A stretch of DNA of 20,525 bases from Anaerolineaceae bacterium UBA6105 (GTDB taxonomy: Bacteria; Chloroflexota; Anaerolineae; Anaerolineales; Anaerolineaceae): contig DIWN01000013.1 of NCBI GenBank assembly GCA_002423495.1, forward strand, positions 45,797 to 66,321, written 5' to 3'. The position numbers were made by a program, and so were the translations under genes. Positions 1-8,400 of the stretch are shown one piece after another. Under the pieces are notes generated by a model. That model searched no databases. It was given only the letters and a program-made list of their open reading frames with translations, and had not been told where the DNA came from. Every line of letters begins with the position of its first letter. Position 1 is the stretch's first letter.

Positions 1-1565
1 TGAACCGCAAAGGTCCTTTCAGATTCCCGCACAAATTCCAGCGAGCAATCATCTTTCAGGCACCAGAGCTGCACTTCGTCTCCGTTCAGATGGAGCAGCA
101 TCGAACCGCCCGTGAGTTTGGCGATCGCATTCTGATGATTGGGGAGAGTGATCTGAGCGATTTCAGACCTCGACTCGAGCTTCAGGAACACTGTTCCTCT
201 CCGCAGTTCCATTTCGAGAATGTCTGTGTAGGTAAGTTTTGTGTCAGAACTGCCATAAATAAAGACACTACTATTCATCTGTTGCTTGGCTCCCAATGAG
301 AGCATTACGCCTACATCACCAAAAGTTTGGATATCGATTGCCGGGGTAGAATTATCCCCTGTGGTTCCAAGTGTGATCTCCTCACTCCCATCCGCTTTTA
401 TCGGAGCCCAGACTTCTGACCCTGAAACAGTCCATTTCGGGTTGTCGGGACCGCCTGCGAGATAGGATTCATACCTGTCTTCCACCTTCGATCCCATGGA
501 GACAAAGTTAAGAGTACCTGCGGGAAGGGCGATCATCGGCGTAAAGGTTGGGGGTGCGGTGGGCTGGTTGGTCAGAGTCTGTAATTGATTCTCAACATTG
601 GCTTTTTGATCAGACAATTCGCCAATATTTTTACTTGCTAGCAGTGACCCTCCTCCAATGATTAATACTGCTGTCAATCCAATCCCTGCATAGATCAACT
701 TCTGCCTTAACGCATTGCGCTCCTGTTTTCTGAGAACATTTTCTATTAACTCAGGGGATGTGTATTGGACTGTCAGCGCGGTGACGTTATCATCCACGTA
801 GCGTCCCTCAGCCAGACCGGTCATTTTTAGAGCCGCGGCGTTAGGCTGCGTTTCAGTCTGGATGGCGTGGACGATTTCATCCTCTTGCACAAAACGTGCG
901 CCCTTGGCATCCGACTTGATCAAGCCATCTGAACAGAGCAGGATCGTATCGCCCAATTTGAGCGGCAAACCCTGGACCCCGATCTTGGCTGCTTTATGAC
1001 GATCATTGTCCTTGACATACAAACCAATATCAGCGAAAACCTCTTTGCGGATACCGATCGCGTTCACCAGCACATCCGCGTTGGGCGCGTTGGGATCTGT
1101 GCCTTTGATGTTGGAATAGGAATGGTCAAGCGTGAGTTGAATAACCTTGCCGGATTCCTGGATCCAATAGGCGCGGCTGTCGCCAACGTTGCCAACATAG
1201 AAGCGATCTTTGTAAAAGACACCGACGACCAGTGTGGTGGAGGCATCAACGTTTCGGGTGATAACGTCTTTATAAACAACGTGATTGGCGTACTTGATGG
1301 AATTGGTAATCAACAAGGCAATATCCGACTCGTCGCTGTTCGTCATGTAAGAAGTTACGGAATCAATTGACAGCTGAGCTGCCAGACCGCCGTTATCCGC
1401 GCTGCCAACGCCATCAGCCACAATCGCGACCAACAGGTCAAGCCCTCCAGCAGTTCGCAGTTCGGTTACCTTTCCGCGGTCCTCATATTGGCGCCGCGTA
1501 TCACCCACAACACTGCTGAGCCCTGTCAGGAATTTTCCATGCTTTAGTGAAGTTGTCTGTGCCAT
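1..1565 (-). CDS. PP2C-family Ser/Thr phosphatase with membrane anchor and FecR-like ectodomain (partial, runs off left edge)
   Basis: An open frame starts at an ATG (bases 1565-1563) and stays open to the window edge, so the C-terminus is missing. The first ~265 residues are a metal-dependent PP2C phosphatase. Visible motifs are YEDRG near residue 29, ADGVG at 50-54, GDSRAYW near 128, CSDGL (Asp ~213) and VDDN near 257; these acidic residues bind the two metals in this family. A hydrophobic segment at about residues 289-311 (LIYAGIGLTAVLIIGGG) predicts one membrane pass. A Thr/Pro-rich stretch and then an all-beta, FecR-like outside domain follow. That domain resembles the one ending the pseudokinase at 9825-11729, down to a shared V-x-[LV]-W-C-L motif. 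The gene follows the soluble kinase 1589-2512 by 23 bases, with a GGAAAG-type ribosome site. It probably reverses phosphorylation made by the cluster's kinases. The phosphatase call is firm; the FecR label is by pattern only. Confidence 0.9.
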   Translation of the reverse strand, partial: MAQTTSLKHGKFLTGLSSVVGDTRRQYEDRGKVTELRTAGGLDLLVAIVADGVGSADNGGLAAQLSIDSVTSYMTNSDESDIALLITNSIKYANHVVYKDVITRNVDASTTLVVGVFYKDRFYVGNVGDSRAYWIQESGKVIQLTLDHSYSNIKGTDPNAPNADVLVNAIGIRKEVFADIGLYVKDNDRHKAAKIGVQGLPLKLGDTILLCSDGLIKSDAKGARFVQEDEIVHAIQTETQPNAAALKMTGLAEGRYVDDNVTALTVQYTSPELIENVLRKQERNALRQKLIYAGIGLTAVLIIGGGSLLASKNIGELSDQKANVENQLQTLTNQPTAPPTFTPMIALPAGTLNFVSMGSKVEDRYESYLAGGPDNPKWTVSGSEVWAPIKADGSEEITLGTTGDNSTPAIDIQTFGDVGVMLSLGAKQQMNSSVFIYGSSDTKLTYTDILEMELRRGTVFLKLESRSEIAQITLPNHQNAIAKLTGGSMLLHLNGDEVQLWCLKDDCSLEFVRESERTFAV

Positions 1566-1588
1566 AGAATACCAATCACTTTCCTAAG

Positions 1589-2512
1589 TTACACCCTGGG
1601 GGGACGATATTTTTGTTCGAGCAGATCGATGATCCTGCGCATTGTAGGTCGCTTCTCAGGGTCTGGTTTCAAGAGAAATCTGACAAAGTCTGCGATATCA
1701 TTTGGCAGGTTGGGATTTTCCTTGATAAATTTTTCATCAAAACTCTGAGTTATCAAGGTGGTGCGAATTTGTTTTGCGTTACCAGTGAATGGCAGACTAC
1801 CCGTAAACAATTCATAAACAATCAATCCAAAACTCCAGACATCCTGAGGTTCTGGTTTTAACGCGAACTCTTCCGGGATCATATGGTTAGCTTTCATGAT
1901 CCTTTCGGGGCTTGCATATTCGGGTGTGTAGCTGTTCTCGATCAATGCCAGTGAGCTCTGGCCGTTGCTTGTCAGAGCGAAATCTATCAACACCGGCTGA
2001 GGAACATAAGCAGGCGTTGGAGGAACTCTAAACAAGATGTTATCAGGCTTGAGGTCACGATGGGCGTAACCTTTGTCGTGGATGAAAGCCAGGGTCGTGG
2101 CAAGCTGGTAAAGAAATTCGATTTTCCAATCAAATGGATACTTCACCACTTTATCCAACCACTCTGCCAGGGTCTTGCCTGCTAAGTATTCCATCATGAA
2201 AAAGCTGGGCTCGTTCTCAACACCCGTCGCGCGCAGCACATATTGAGCTTTGTTCAGATGAATGATTGGGAAAAGCCTCAGTATCCCGGGATGTCGCCAG
2301 TCCGGTTGGCTCAACAGGCCGGCTTCATGACGGAGCAGCACATCCTCATCCACCACGTTCCTGCCGTCACTATGCGCAAACTTGACTGCCGCTTTCAGAT
2401 CAGGCTTATTGAGAGGACGCGCCAGATAAACCGAGGCGGTTCCGCCGCGGGAGGAAAGTGGTCTTTCGATCACAAAGGAGTTGTTGAGGGTCAATCCCGC
2501 TTTGATGTTCAC
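1589..2512 (-). CDS. Soluble Ser/Thr protein kinase
   Basis: This 307-residue protein is a kinase domain with almost nothing else. It has a Gly-rich loop (SSRGGTASVYLA, residues 20-31), the ATP lysine K44 in AAVKF, a helix-C glutamate E63, HRDLKPDN at 151-158, and ASPER in place of APE. The metal-binding Asp is kept, but DFG reads DFA (177-179), a mild departure that need not abolish activity. No signal peptide or membrane helix is visible, so it acts in the cytoplasm. The start is a GTG placed three bases after the TAA of the upstream VWA-FHA gene and in the same reading frame (TAA TAA GTG). No good Shine-Dalgarno is seen, so translation is probably coupled to the upstream gene. With the FHA protein before it and the PP2C after it, it forms a writer-reader-eraser unit. 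Its substrates are unknown; the FHA protein's acidic tail is a candidate. Confidence 0.9.
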   Translation of the reverse strand: MNIKAGLTLNNSFVIERPLSSRGGTASVYLARPLNKPDLKAAVKFAHSDGRNVVDEDVLLRHEAGLLSQPDWRHPGILRLFPIIHLNKAQYVLRATGVENEPSFFMMEYLAGKTLAEWLDKVVKYPFDWKIEFLYQLATTLAFIHDKGYAHRDLKPDNILFRVPPTPAYVPQPVLIDFALTSNGQSSLALIENSYTPEYASPERIMKANHMIPEEFALKPEPQDVWSFGLIVYELFTGSLPFTGNAKQIRTTLITQSFDEKFIKENPNLPNDIADFVRFLLKPDPEKRPTMRRIIDLLEQKYRPPRV

Positions 2513-2515
2513 TTA

Positions 2516-4624
2516 TTAATCCCGCAAATCTTCAAACAGGGAATCAAAGTCATCAGCGTCATTGGATAGAGATCCAAACAGTTCATCATCCTGCACGGTA
2601 CGCGTCACTCCGCCGCGCTCAGGGCCATCCTGCTCGGGAAAATCCGTAACCATAACCTTCGTTTTTACGATACGATTTGGGTCAGGAAGAGTTACATCTG
2701 GCTCAAATTTATCATCTTCATCATAATCAGAATTTCCTGTGGATTCAACCTCAATAAAACGGAAGAGTGCGGAGCCAAGATCTGTGTAACCCAGTTCCAC
2801 TTCCTGCCCGTTCCTGATTGGGAATTCCTCGTGCATGTTGATTTTCTGCTTATCCACAAACACGGGGCTGTTGCTGCCAGAGACAGCAATGATTTTCCAG
2901 CCTTCACCACGTTTTTTTACTAGGTGGGCGTGTTCGCCACTAACCGAGCACTCGGAATTCAGCGTGAAGAAGGTGTAGTCTGAGATGTGGGGATCCCTGC
3001 CAAGCTTGACACTTTCAGTATAAATCGATTTAATTTCAATAGTCGGACGCAAAACCTCCAATTTGGCGATGGGGTTTTTCCTGCGTCCCGTGCCGCCTAC
3101 AATAGTCTTCCGAACCTTTTCCATCGCCATGCCAATCGTACCGCTGGAAGAGAAGGCCTGTTTAATTTTGTTTCTGAAGATAATGATCAATGCGATTGCT
3201 AAGGCGATCAGACCTGCAAGTGCATAGACGAGATATTGGGTAATCTTCAGATTCTTACTGATCTCTTCGGTGGTTTGTTTGGCAACTGACTCGGGAATAA
3301 CATTCCTGACATTGAAGTTAACCGGTGATGTCGTTGTTTTAACCCCTAATTCGTCCGTAATTTCGACCCGTATGCCCATTGGATTATCGCCCTCTGAGGT
3401 AAGGTCCTTAACATCCCATTCAACCTGGTAGGAGCTTCGGCTGGGTTCGGTCCCTGCGAAATCCTGAATGGTTACTTCCCTGGTGGGGGTTATTCCAATA
3501 ACCCGGATCTGGCTGGGAAGCCTTTTAATTCCGTCAGGCCAGTCAATCGTAAATTCAATCGGGATAGTATCGTTATCAAAAATAAACCCCGGATCAAGGA
3601 AAACCTCTGCTGTGCGGACCACATCGGCGCCTTCGAGAGGAGCCTGCAGTGTAACGCTCGCAGGCTGAAGGTCAATGGCATACTTGCTGCTTTGGGTTTC
3701 TGCTGTTGAAGCAACACCGTTGAGGAGAACCGTTAGGTTCCTGGTCCCTGAAGCCCCACTGGCAGTGCGATAGGAAAGGGAATAAGTCCCTCGCAGGTTC
3801 TTAAGTTTAGAGAAAAGATTCGCATCTAATTCGCTCGAATTTGAACCGATTGAATTTGCAGGCCTGGAGATGCTTCCGCCTGTGCCGTCAACCATTTGGC
3901 TAAAAAAGCCAAAGGCTGCGGTTTGAGCGGAGGTTTGCACAACATGAATTTGGGTGCCTGTTTTGTTCGCTGTGTTAACGAGAACATTCACCATTTCCTG
4001 GTTACTGTAAGAAAAGCTGATGTTTCCACTAATTACCACAACTGCGCTTGGTTGAGCGCAACCCTTGTTGCTCGCACGAATGTCATCCAAAGCCATGTTG
4101 ACACCGATCAAGGGGGTCGTATCATAGGTTAAGTTGATCGATACCTCACTCATAGGGGCTTTGACTGCACTGAAGTTTGAGGATTTATCGAGGATCTTGT
4201 TTGTTCCGTTGTTATCCGCCTGGATGATGGTGATTTGATCGAGTCCATCAACACCAAACTGCTCGACATAACGGCTAATCACACCCTGGACAGTGCTAAT
4301 GTCGGTAAATTTGCCCCGATCAAAGACGAAATAAAGGTTCAGTCCTGTCCCCTGTTCGTTGAACACCAGGCGATCGATCTGGTATTGGTCTCCCTCTTCA
4401 CGAACGGAAAAGTTCGACTGAGGAATTGACATAACCGGGTTCATGTCGGGATCAAGCACACGAATATCCAGCTGGACCTCTGGAAACTGCGAAATATTCG
4501 GCGTTCCAATGACACAAACGGAATTCCCCGAAGTCTGGGAAGCAACCTGGACAGGTTGATTCCCTGGTAATGGAATAAGCACAAAAATCAGGATAATTGC
4601 CAGGACACTCAGTATCTTCTTCAT
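2516..4624 (-). CDS. Secreted-VWA / transmembrane / cytoplasmic FHA receptor-like protein
   Basis: This 702-residue protein opens with a signal peptide or signal anchor (MKKILSVLAIILIFVLIPLP). A long extracytoplasmic part follows. Residues ~45-310 have a von Willebrand A-like pattern (LNLYFVFDRG, AVVVISGNISF), and residues ~310-450 look like beta-sandwich repeats. The VWA metal site is not intact: the usual DxSxS is DRGKF. One membrane helix lies at about 463-484, with a basic patch after it. The inside part holds an FHA phosphothreonine-binding domain (~520-625, with LGRDP, SGEHAHL and the strand around residue 600). The acidic tail contains TRTVQDD, a T-x-x-D pattern of the kind FHA domains favour once phosphorylated. 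The ribosome site AGGTGAGG lies just before the ATG. It could carry an envelope signal to the cytoplasmic kinase encoded directly downstream, or tether secretion components. The FHA, signal and TM calls are firm; the VWA call is moderate. Confidence 0.85.
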   Translation of the reverse strand: MKKILSVLAIILIFVLIPLPGNQPVQVASQTSGNSVCVIGTPNISQFPEVQLDIRVLDPDMNPVMSIPQSNFSVREEGDQYQIDRLVFNEQGTGLNLYFVFDRGKFTDISTVQGVISRYVEQFGVDGLDQITIIQADNNGTNKILDKSSNFSAVKAPMSEVSINLTYDTTPLIGVNMALDDIRASNKGCAQPSAVVVISGNISFSYSNQEMVNVLVNTANKTGTQIHVVQTSAQTAAFGFFSQMVDGTGGSISRPANSIGSNSSELDANLFSKLKNLRGTYSLSYRTASGASGTRNLTVLLNGVASTAETQSSKYAIDLQPASVTLQAPLEGADVVRTAEVFLDPGFIFDNDTIPIEFTIDWPDGIKRLPSQIRVIGITPTREVTIQDFAGTEPSRSSYQVEWDVKDLTSEGDNPMGIRVEITDELGVKTTTSPVNFNVRNVIPESVAKQTTEEISKNLKITQYLVYALAGLIALAIALIIIFRNKIKQAFSSSGTIGMAMEKVRKTIVGGTGRRKNPIAKLEVLRPTIEIKSIYTESVKLGRDPHISDYTFFTLNSECSVSGEHAHLVKKRGEGWKIIAVSGSNSPVFVDKQKINMHEEFPIRNGQEVELGYTDLGSALFRFIEVESTGNSDYDEDDKFEPDVTLPDPNRIVKTKVMVTDFPEQDGPERGGVTRTVQDDELFGSLSNDADDFDSLFEDLRD

Positions 4625-4881
4625 TCCTCACCTTTCTTGCGCAGAGAAGCCTCAGTGAAATAATCTTTTTGGCTTTCTGCCTCTATAAAATGTCGCTAAT
4701 CCTTTGAGTTTTTCTTTGAGCGGTTTTTGAGGTTTCCTGACGCATTCTCTCTTTCCCACTTTAAGTTACAGTTTTTGTACAAAACCCATCAGATTACGAG
4801 ATAAAAACTTTAGTGATTATATCCTAACCTCCCCACTTTTGGGGGATATTCAACACTGGTTCCAAGACTCATTAACAATTG
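4625..4881 (-). promoter_or_regulatory. Intergenic region with candidate promoter and palindromes
   Basis: This 257-base gap separates the Ubl-FHA gene from the VWA-FHA gene; no coding frame of note was seen. On the minus strand a perfect TATAAT box lies at bases 4821-4816. Just upstream of it (4831-4844) is a short hairpin, CCCCA-loop-TGGGG. A perfect 12-base palindrome, TTTTGTACAAAA, lies at 4773-4784, just downstream of where transcription would start. No T-run follows the hairpin, so it does not look like a terminator. A promoter with operator sites for the VWA-FHA/kinase/phosphatase block is plausible, but no convincing -35 box was found at 16-18 bases. Confidence 0.4.
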
Positions 4882-5454
4882 TCACCTATAAACAAAAATT
4901 AGCTTAACACCTCGTTTTATTGAACCAAAATGCAGCACATCATTAGTCCTCAATGCAACCGGCTGACCAAAAATCTGCTGACCGTTAATAAAAGTTCCGT
5001 TTTTACTCCCCGAATCGTTGATCCAATAATGTCCTTCCCTGAGAAAAATGACTGCGTGATTGCGGGAAACAACTGAATTCTGATCCAAGGGGGTCAGATC
5101 AATGTCCTGCTCCACGGTGTTGCTTGTTCTCCCAATTTTGTTCTCCTGATAAAGTTGAAAATGAATTTCCCTGGGACCCACCAAATAAGCCAGGCGTTGA
5201 TCATTCCCGGTCAGGGGAATTAATCGCAGAAACGAACCATTCAAAATTTTCGCATAGGAAAGAGTCCGCGATCCACGAATTAAGCGATCCTCATCATTTT
5301 CAACCTGATAAAGCTCTATCGGTTGGTTCTCTTTGATTTTAATTTTCAGCGCAGAACAGATTGATCGGGTCAGCAAATGTACCGGAACATTGTCTGGCAA
5401 AACCAGGTCCGTTTGTTTTCCGTTTACAATCATTGTGCAGATGACTTCTCCCAT
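4882..5454 (-). CDS. YukD/EsaB-like ubiquitin-fold protein fused to an FHA domain
   Basis: The start chosen is the ATG at 5454, because GGAGG (5467-5463) sits eight bases upstream; a TTG at 5469 in the same frame would overlay that ribosome site. The 190-residue product has two parts. Residues 1-80 match the ubiquitin-like YukD/EsaB pattern, also found at the N-terminus of EccD (DLVLPDNVPVHLL, then a strand ending LRLIPL). Residues ~100-185 are a clean FHA domain: IGRTS (107-111), VSRNHAVI (129-136), and SGSKNGTFING ending near 158. No membrane segment is seen. EssC of Firmicutes carries FHA domains at its own N-terminus, while here the adjacent EssC-type motor lacks them. This protein may supply both the EsaB and the FHA functions in trans. 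The gap to the motor gene is only 15 bases, so the two are almost certainly co-translated. Confidence 0.88.
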   Translation of the reverse strand: MGEVICTMIVNGKQTDLVLPDNVPVHLLTRSICSALKIKIKENQPIELYQVENDEDRLIRGSRTLSYAKILNGSFLRLIPLTGNDQRLAYLVGPREIHFQLYQENKIGRTSNTVEQDIDLTPLDQNSVVSRNHAVIFLREGHYWINDSGSKNGTFINGQQIFGQPVALRTNDVLHFGSIKRGVKLIFVYR

Positions 5455-5469
5455 GAGCCTTTCCTCCAA

Positions 5470-8400
5470 TCAATCTTTCAACATGCGGGGCAATTGCAGG
5501 TAGTTGAAAGTTGATTTGCGTACAATGAAACCTCTGCCGGCTGTTCCGGGGTAGTCTTTCTTTTGTTGCATCGTCATGCGCAGGTTGAAATATTGCAAAT
5601 CATTATCATCCACCGACAGGAAGAAACCGGTCAGGTTTTGCTGACTTACTTTCAGCAATGGTGAAAGATAAGCCGCCCCACCTTTTAGGTTGGCAGCCAG
5701 ATCTGCAATTACGACCAGGAAGTTGCGATTCGCAATTCGCGAGAGTTGATCACCAAGCTGGTCCAAAACACTGATCATGCTTGTGTTGTTGCTGGAATAA
5801 GGTGATCCCACATCATCAATCAGCAGTAAGTTAAACTTGTCGGGTTCTTCCTGGACCCTTTTCAAGAATTGCTCAGCTTCATAAGCAATTTCCGGTTGTG
5901 CAAAAAACACCTTTCCGCCCAATTTGGAAATTCTGTTCTCCAGCATCGGCTCTCGTTTCATGGCAAAGTAGGTCACAGACCAGGCTGGCTGACTTTTCAG
6001 GGCTTGCATGTAAAGAGATGCCAACAGGTTGGTCTTCCCCGACTTCTTCTTGCCGGTTACGGTCCAGAATTGCAGTTCCGCCTGGGGATCAACCCAGATT
6101 GTGGCAAGGCTGTCGTAAGAAATTCCAACCGGCAAGGAGTAAGCCGGCTGACGCAAGCGCTCCGCTTCCACCAAGGCATTAAATTGTTCAATATCAAGCG
6201 TTTCAGCCATTGACTGAATTTTCCCTGGTCGCTCTCCCTTCCAGGCAGCATTCATCCTTTGGGCAACCTTATCAGCTGCTTTCAACTGCTGCTCGAGTCC
6301 GGATTGTTTCCCGGATTTTTGAGGGATCGCGTCAACGGAAGGTGTTTCGCCAAAAACCCCCATGTCTGGCTGGGCGACCTGGCACTCCACAATGCTATCA
6401 ACCTGCAAGAATCCCCGTCCAGGCGATTTGGGTATTTGAGGAACATGGATGGTACCCAAAACATCCCCATATTCCTGCTTTTCCGCCAACTGCAGCGCGA
6501 TGCGAACGGGAATGTTGCCGCTCAAACCACGCGAAAGCTCAGAGCCGCGGTTAGTAGAAAAAATCAAATGGATCCCGACCGCGCCACCAGCACGCACAAA
6601 GCGAGCCAATTCTTCAAATTGATCGGGATATTGATTCTTGAAATCAGCCGCATTGTTAAAAAACACATAGATGTGCGGCATGGAGGCTGAATAGCCCAAG
6701 GGTGCCGAACGCGCGGAAAGTTCCAGTTTCAGATAATTAAGCAGGCGGTTGATTCTTTCGGCTTCGTTTTGTCGGATAACACCACCGCAGTGGGGAAAAG
6801 CTTCCACACGGCTCAGATTCCCGGAGCCAAATTCGAGCACGTAGAACTGCATTTCCTCTGGTGTGTGGGTCATGCATAATGAAAAAACCAGGCTCAGGAT
6901 CGTTTCTGTTTTCCCACTTCCAGGAGTGCCAACAATCCATAAATGCCCGCCATTATCATTGAAATCGAAAGCAAATGGGGTTTGAAGGCATTGATCAGGA
7001 AGATCCAAAAAACCCAGTGGGACGGTGTTTTTGTCAGCAGTTCCTTGCGCCCAGACTTCTCCATTGAAGAGCTTATGCGTCTCAGTATGCTGTAACACTT
7101 CTGACATGGGGATCTTATCTGTTAGAGGTTCCAGGTAGATGGGCGCGGCGTGAGCAATTGACAATTTTTCGCAGGCATCGGAAATAAGTGAGACTATGGA
7201 ATCAAGTTCAGTGGTGAAATGGGCTTGGCTCTTACTATCTTGCTGTGGAGAGTAATGATAGAGAGGCTTACGCTGAGCGTCAGGTTCGAATTCAAAAATC
7301 GAGTACTCTTCAATTTCGTTTTCAGCCTGGTTGCCGGCATATGCTGGCAAGCCTGCATATGCTCCGCGGATGGTAGTCACTTCGTTATTGACCTTGATAT
7401 AACCATGCCCCCTGCCGGAAGGTATTGGATAATTACGCCCTATCAGGCTCATCTCTTCCAGGCGATTCACACGCAAGAGGATCGTCCAGTGAGTGTTCGC
7501 CTTGAGATCATCGACTGCACTGTTGACTTCCTGGTTAGCAAGCAACATATACATTCCAAAGGCTCTACCCTGACTAACCAACTGCTTCAATCGAGGAACC
7601 AAGTCTGGTAAAACCTTGATCCCCTGAGCAAATTCATCAATAACTACGAGAAGGTGTGGGAATGCACGATCAGGAAAACGACGATTAAAATCAAAGATAG
7701 AATTGATTTTGCCAGCATCATCAAAAGCTTGTTTCCTTCGGACAAATTCATTCTCCAGAGCTCTTATCGCACGATCTGCTAATTCTGGCCCCAGGTCTGT
7801 CACCATACCGACAGAGTGAGGTAAGTCATTTACTTTTTTAAGTTCGGCAGCTCCTGCTTTAAAATCCATGAACAAGAAGGTAAGTTCTTTAGGTGAATAT
7901 TTGTAGGCTGCCGCCAAAACCAGAGATTGCATAAAAATACTTTTGCCGGAACCCGTGGTACCTATCATCATGGCGTGAAAGGACTCTTTTCCTCCAAGAG
8001 TTGATGGACGAAAATCAATTTCGTAGGTTTCCAGTCCGGTGCGATCCACCCATTGGCCAACCGGGAAAATCACCTGGTTGTTTTCTTTGCGGTTGGCATT
8101 CCAGGTCGAGATCACATCCTCAACCGAGAAGATGTCGCCAGGTAAAATATCAGAAATGCGTACCACTGAGGGCAAAGATTCGCTCCTGGTGTTGCCCGCC
8201 ACCTCCAAACCGGAAAGGGCGCGCCCAACCGCCTCGGATTGATCCCCCGTCATTAATTCAGGGCGGCTCGTTTTCCGCTGCCCGGTGCCCAATGCTTCTA
8301 TGGTTTCAAGGTAAGCCAATTTTTCTGTTGAGGTAATCTCGATCCGTGAGCGTGCAGACCCCGGAACTCCGCCCTTGGAAATAAAGATCAGATAGATGCC

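Noticed and set aside
996..1370. Plus-strand frame of 124 codons opposite the phosphatase
   Set aside because: The minus-strand frame carries conserved PP2C motifs through this stretch, so this is a shadow frame.
4831..4844. Hairpin after the Ubl-FHA gene as an intrinsic terminator
   Set aside because: The stem has only five pairs and no T-run follows on the minus strand; it may instead belong to the promoter region.
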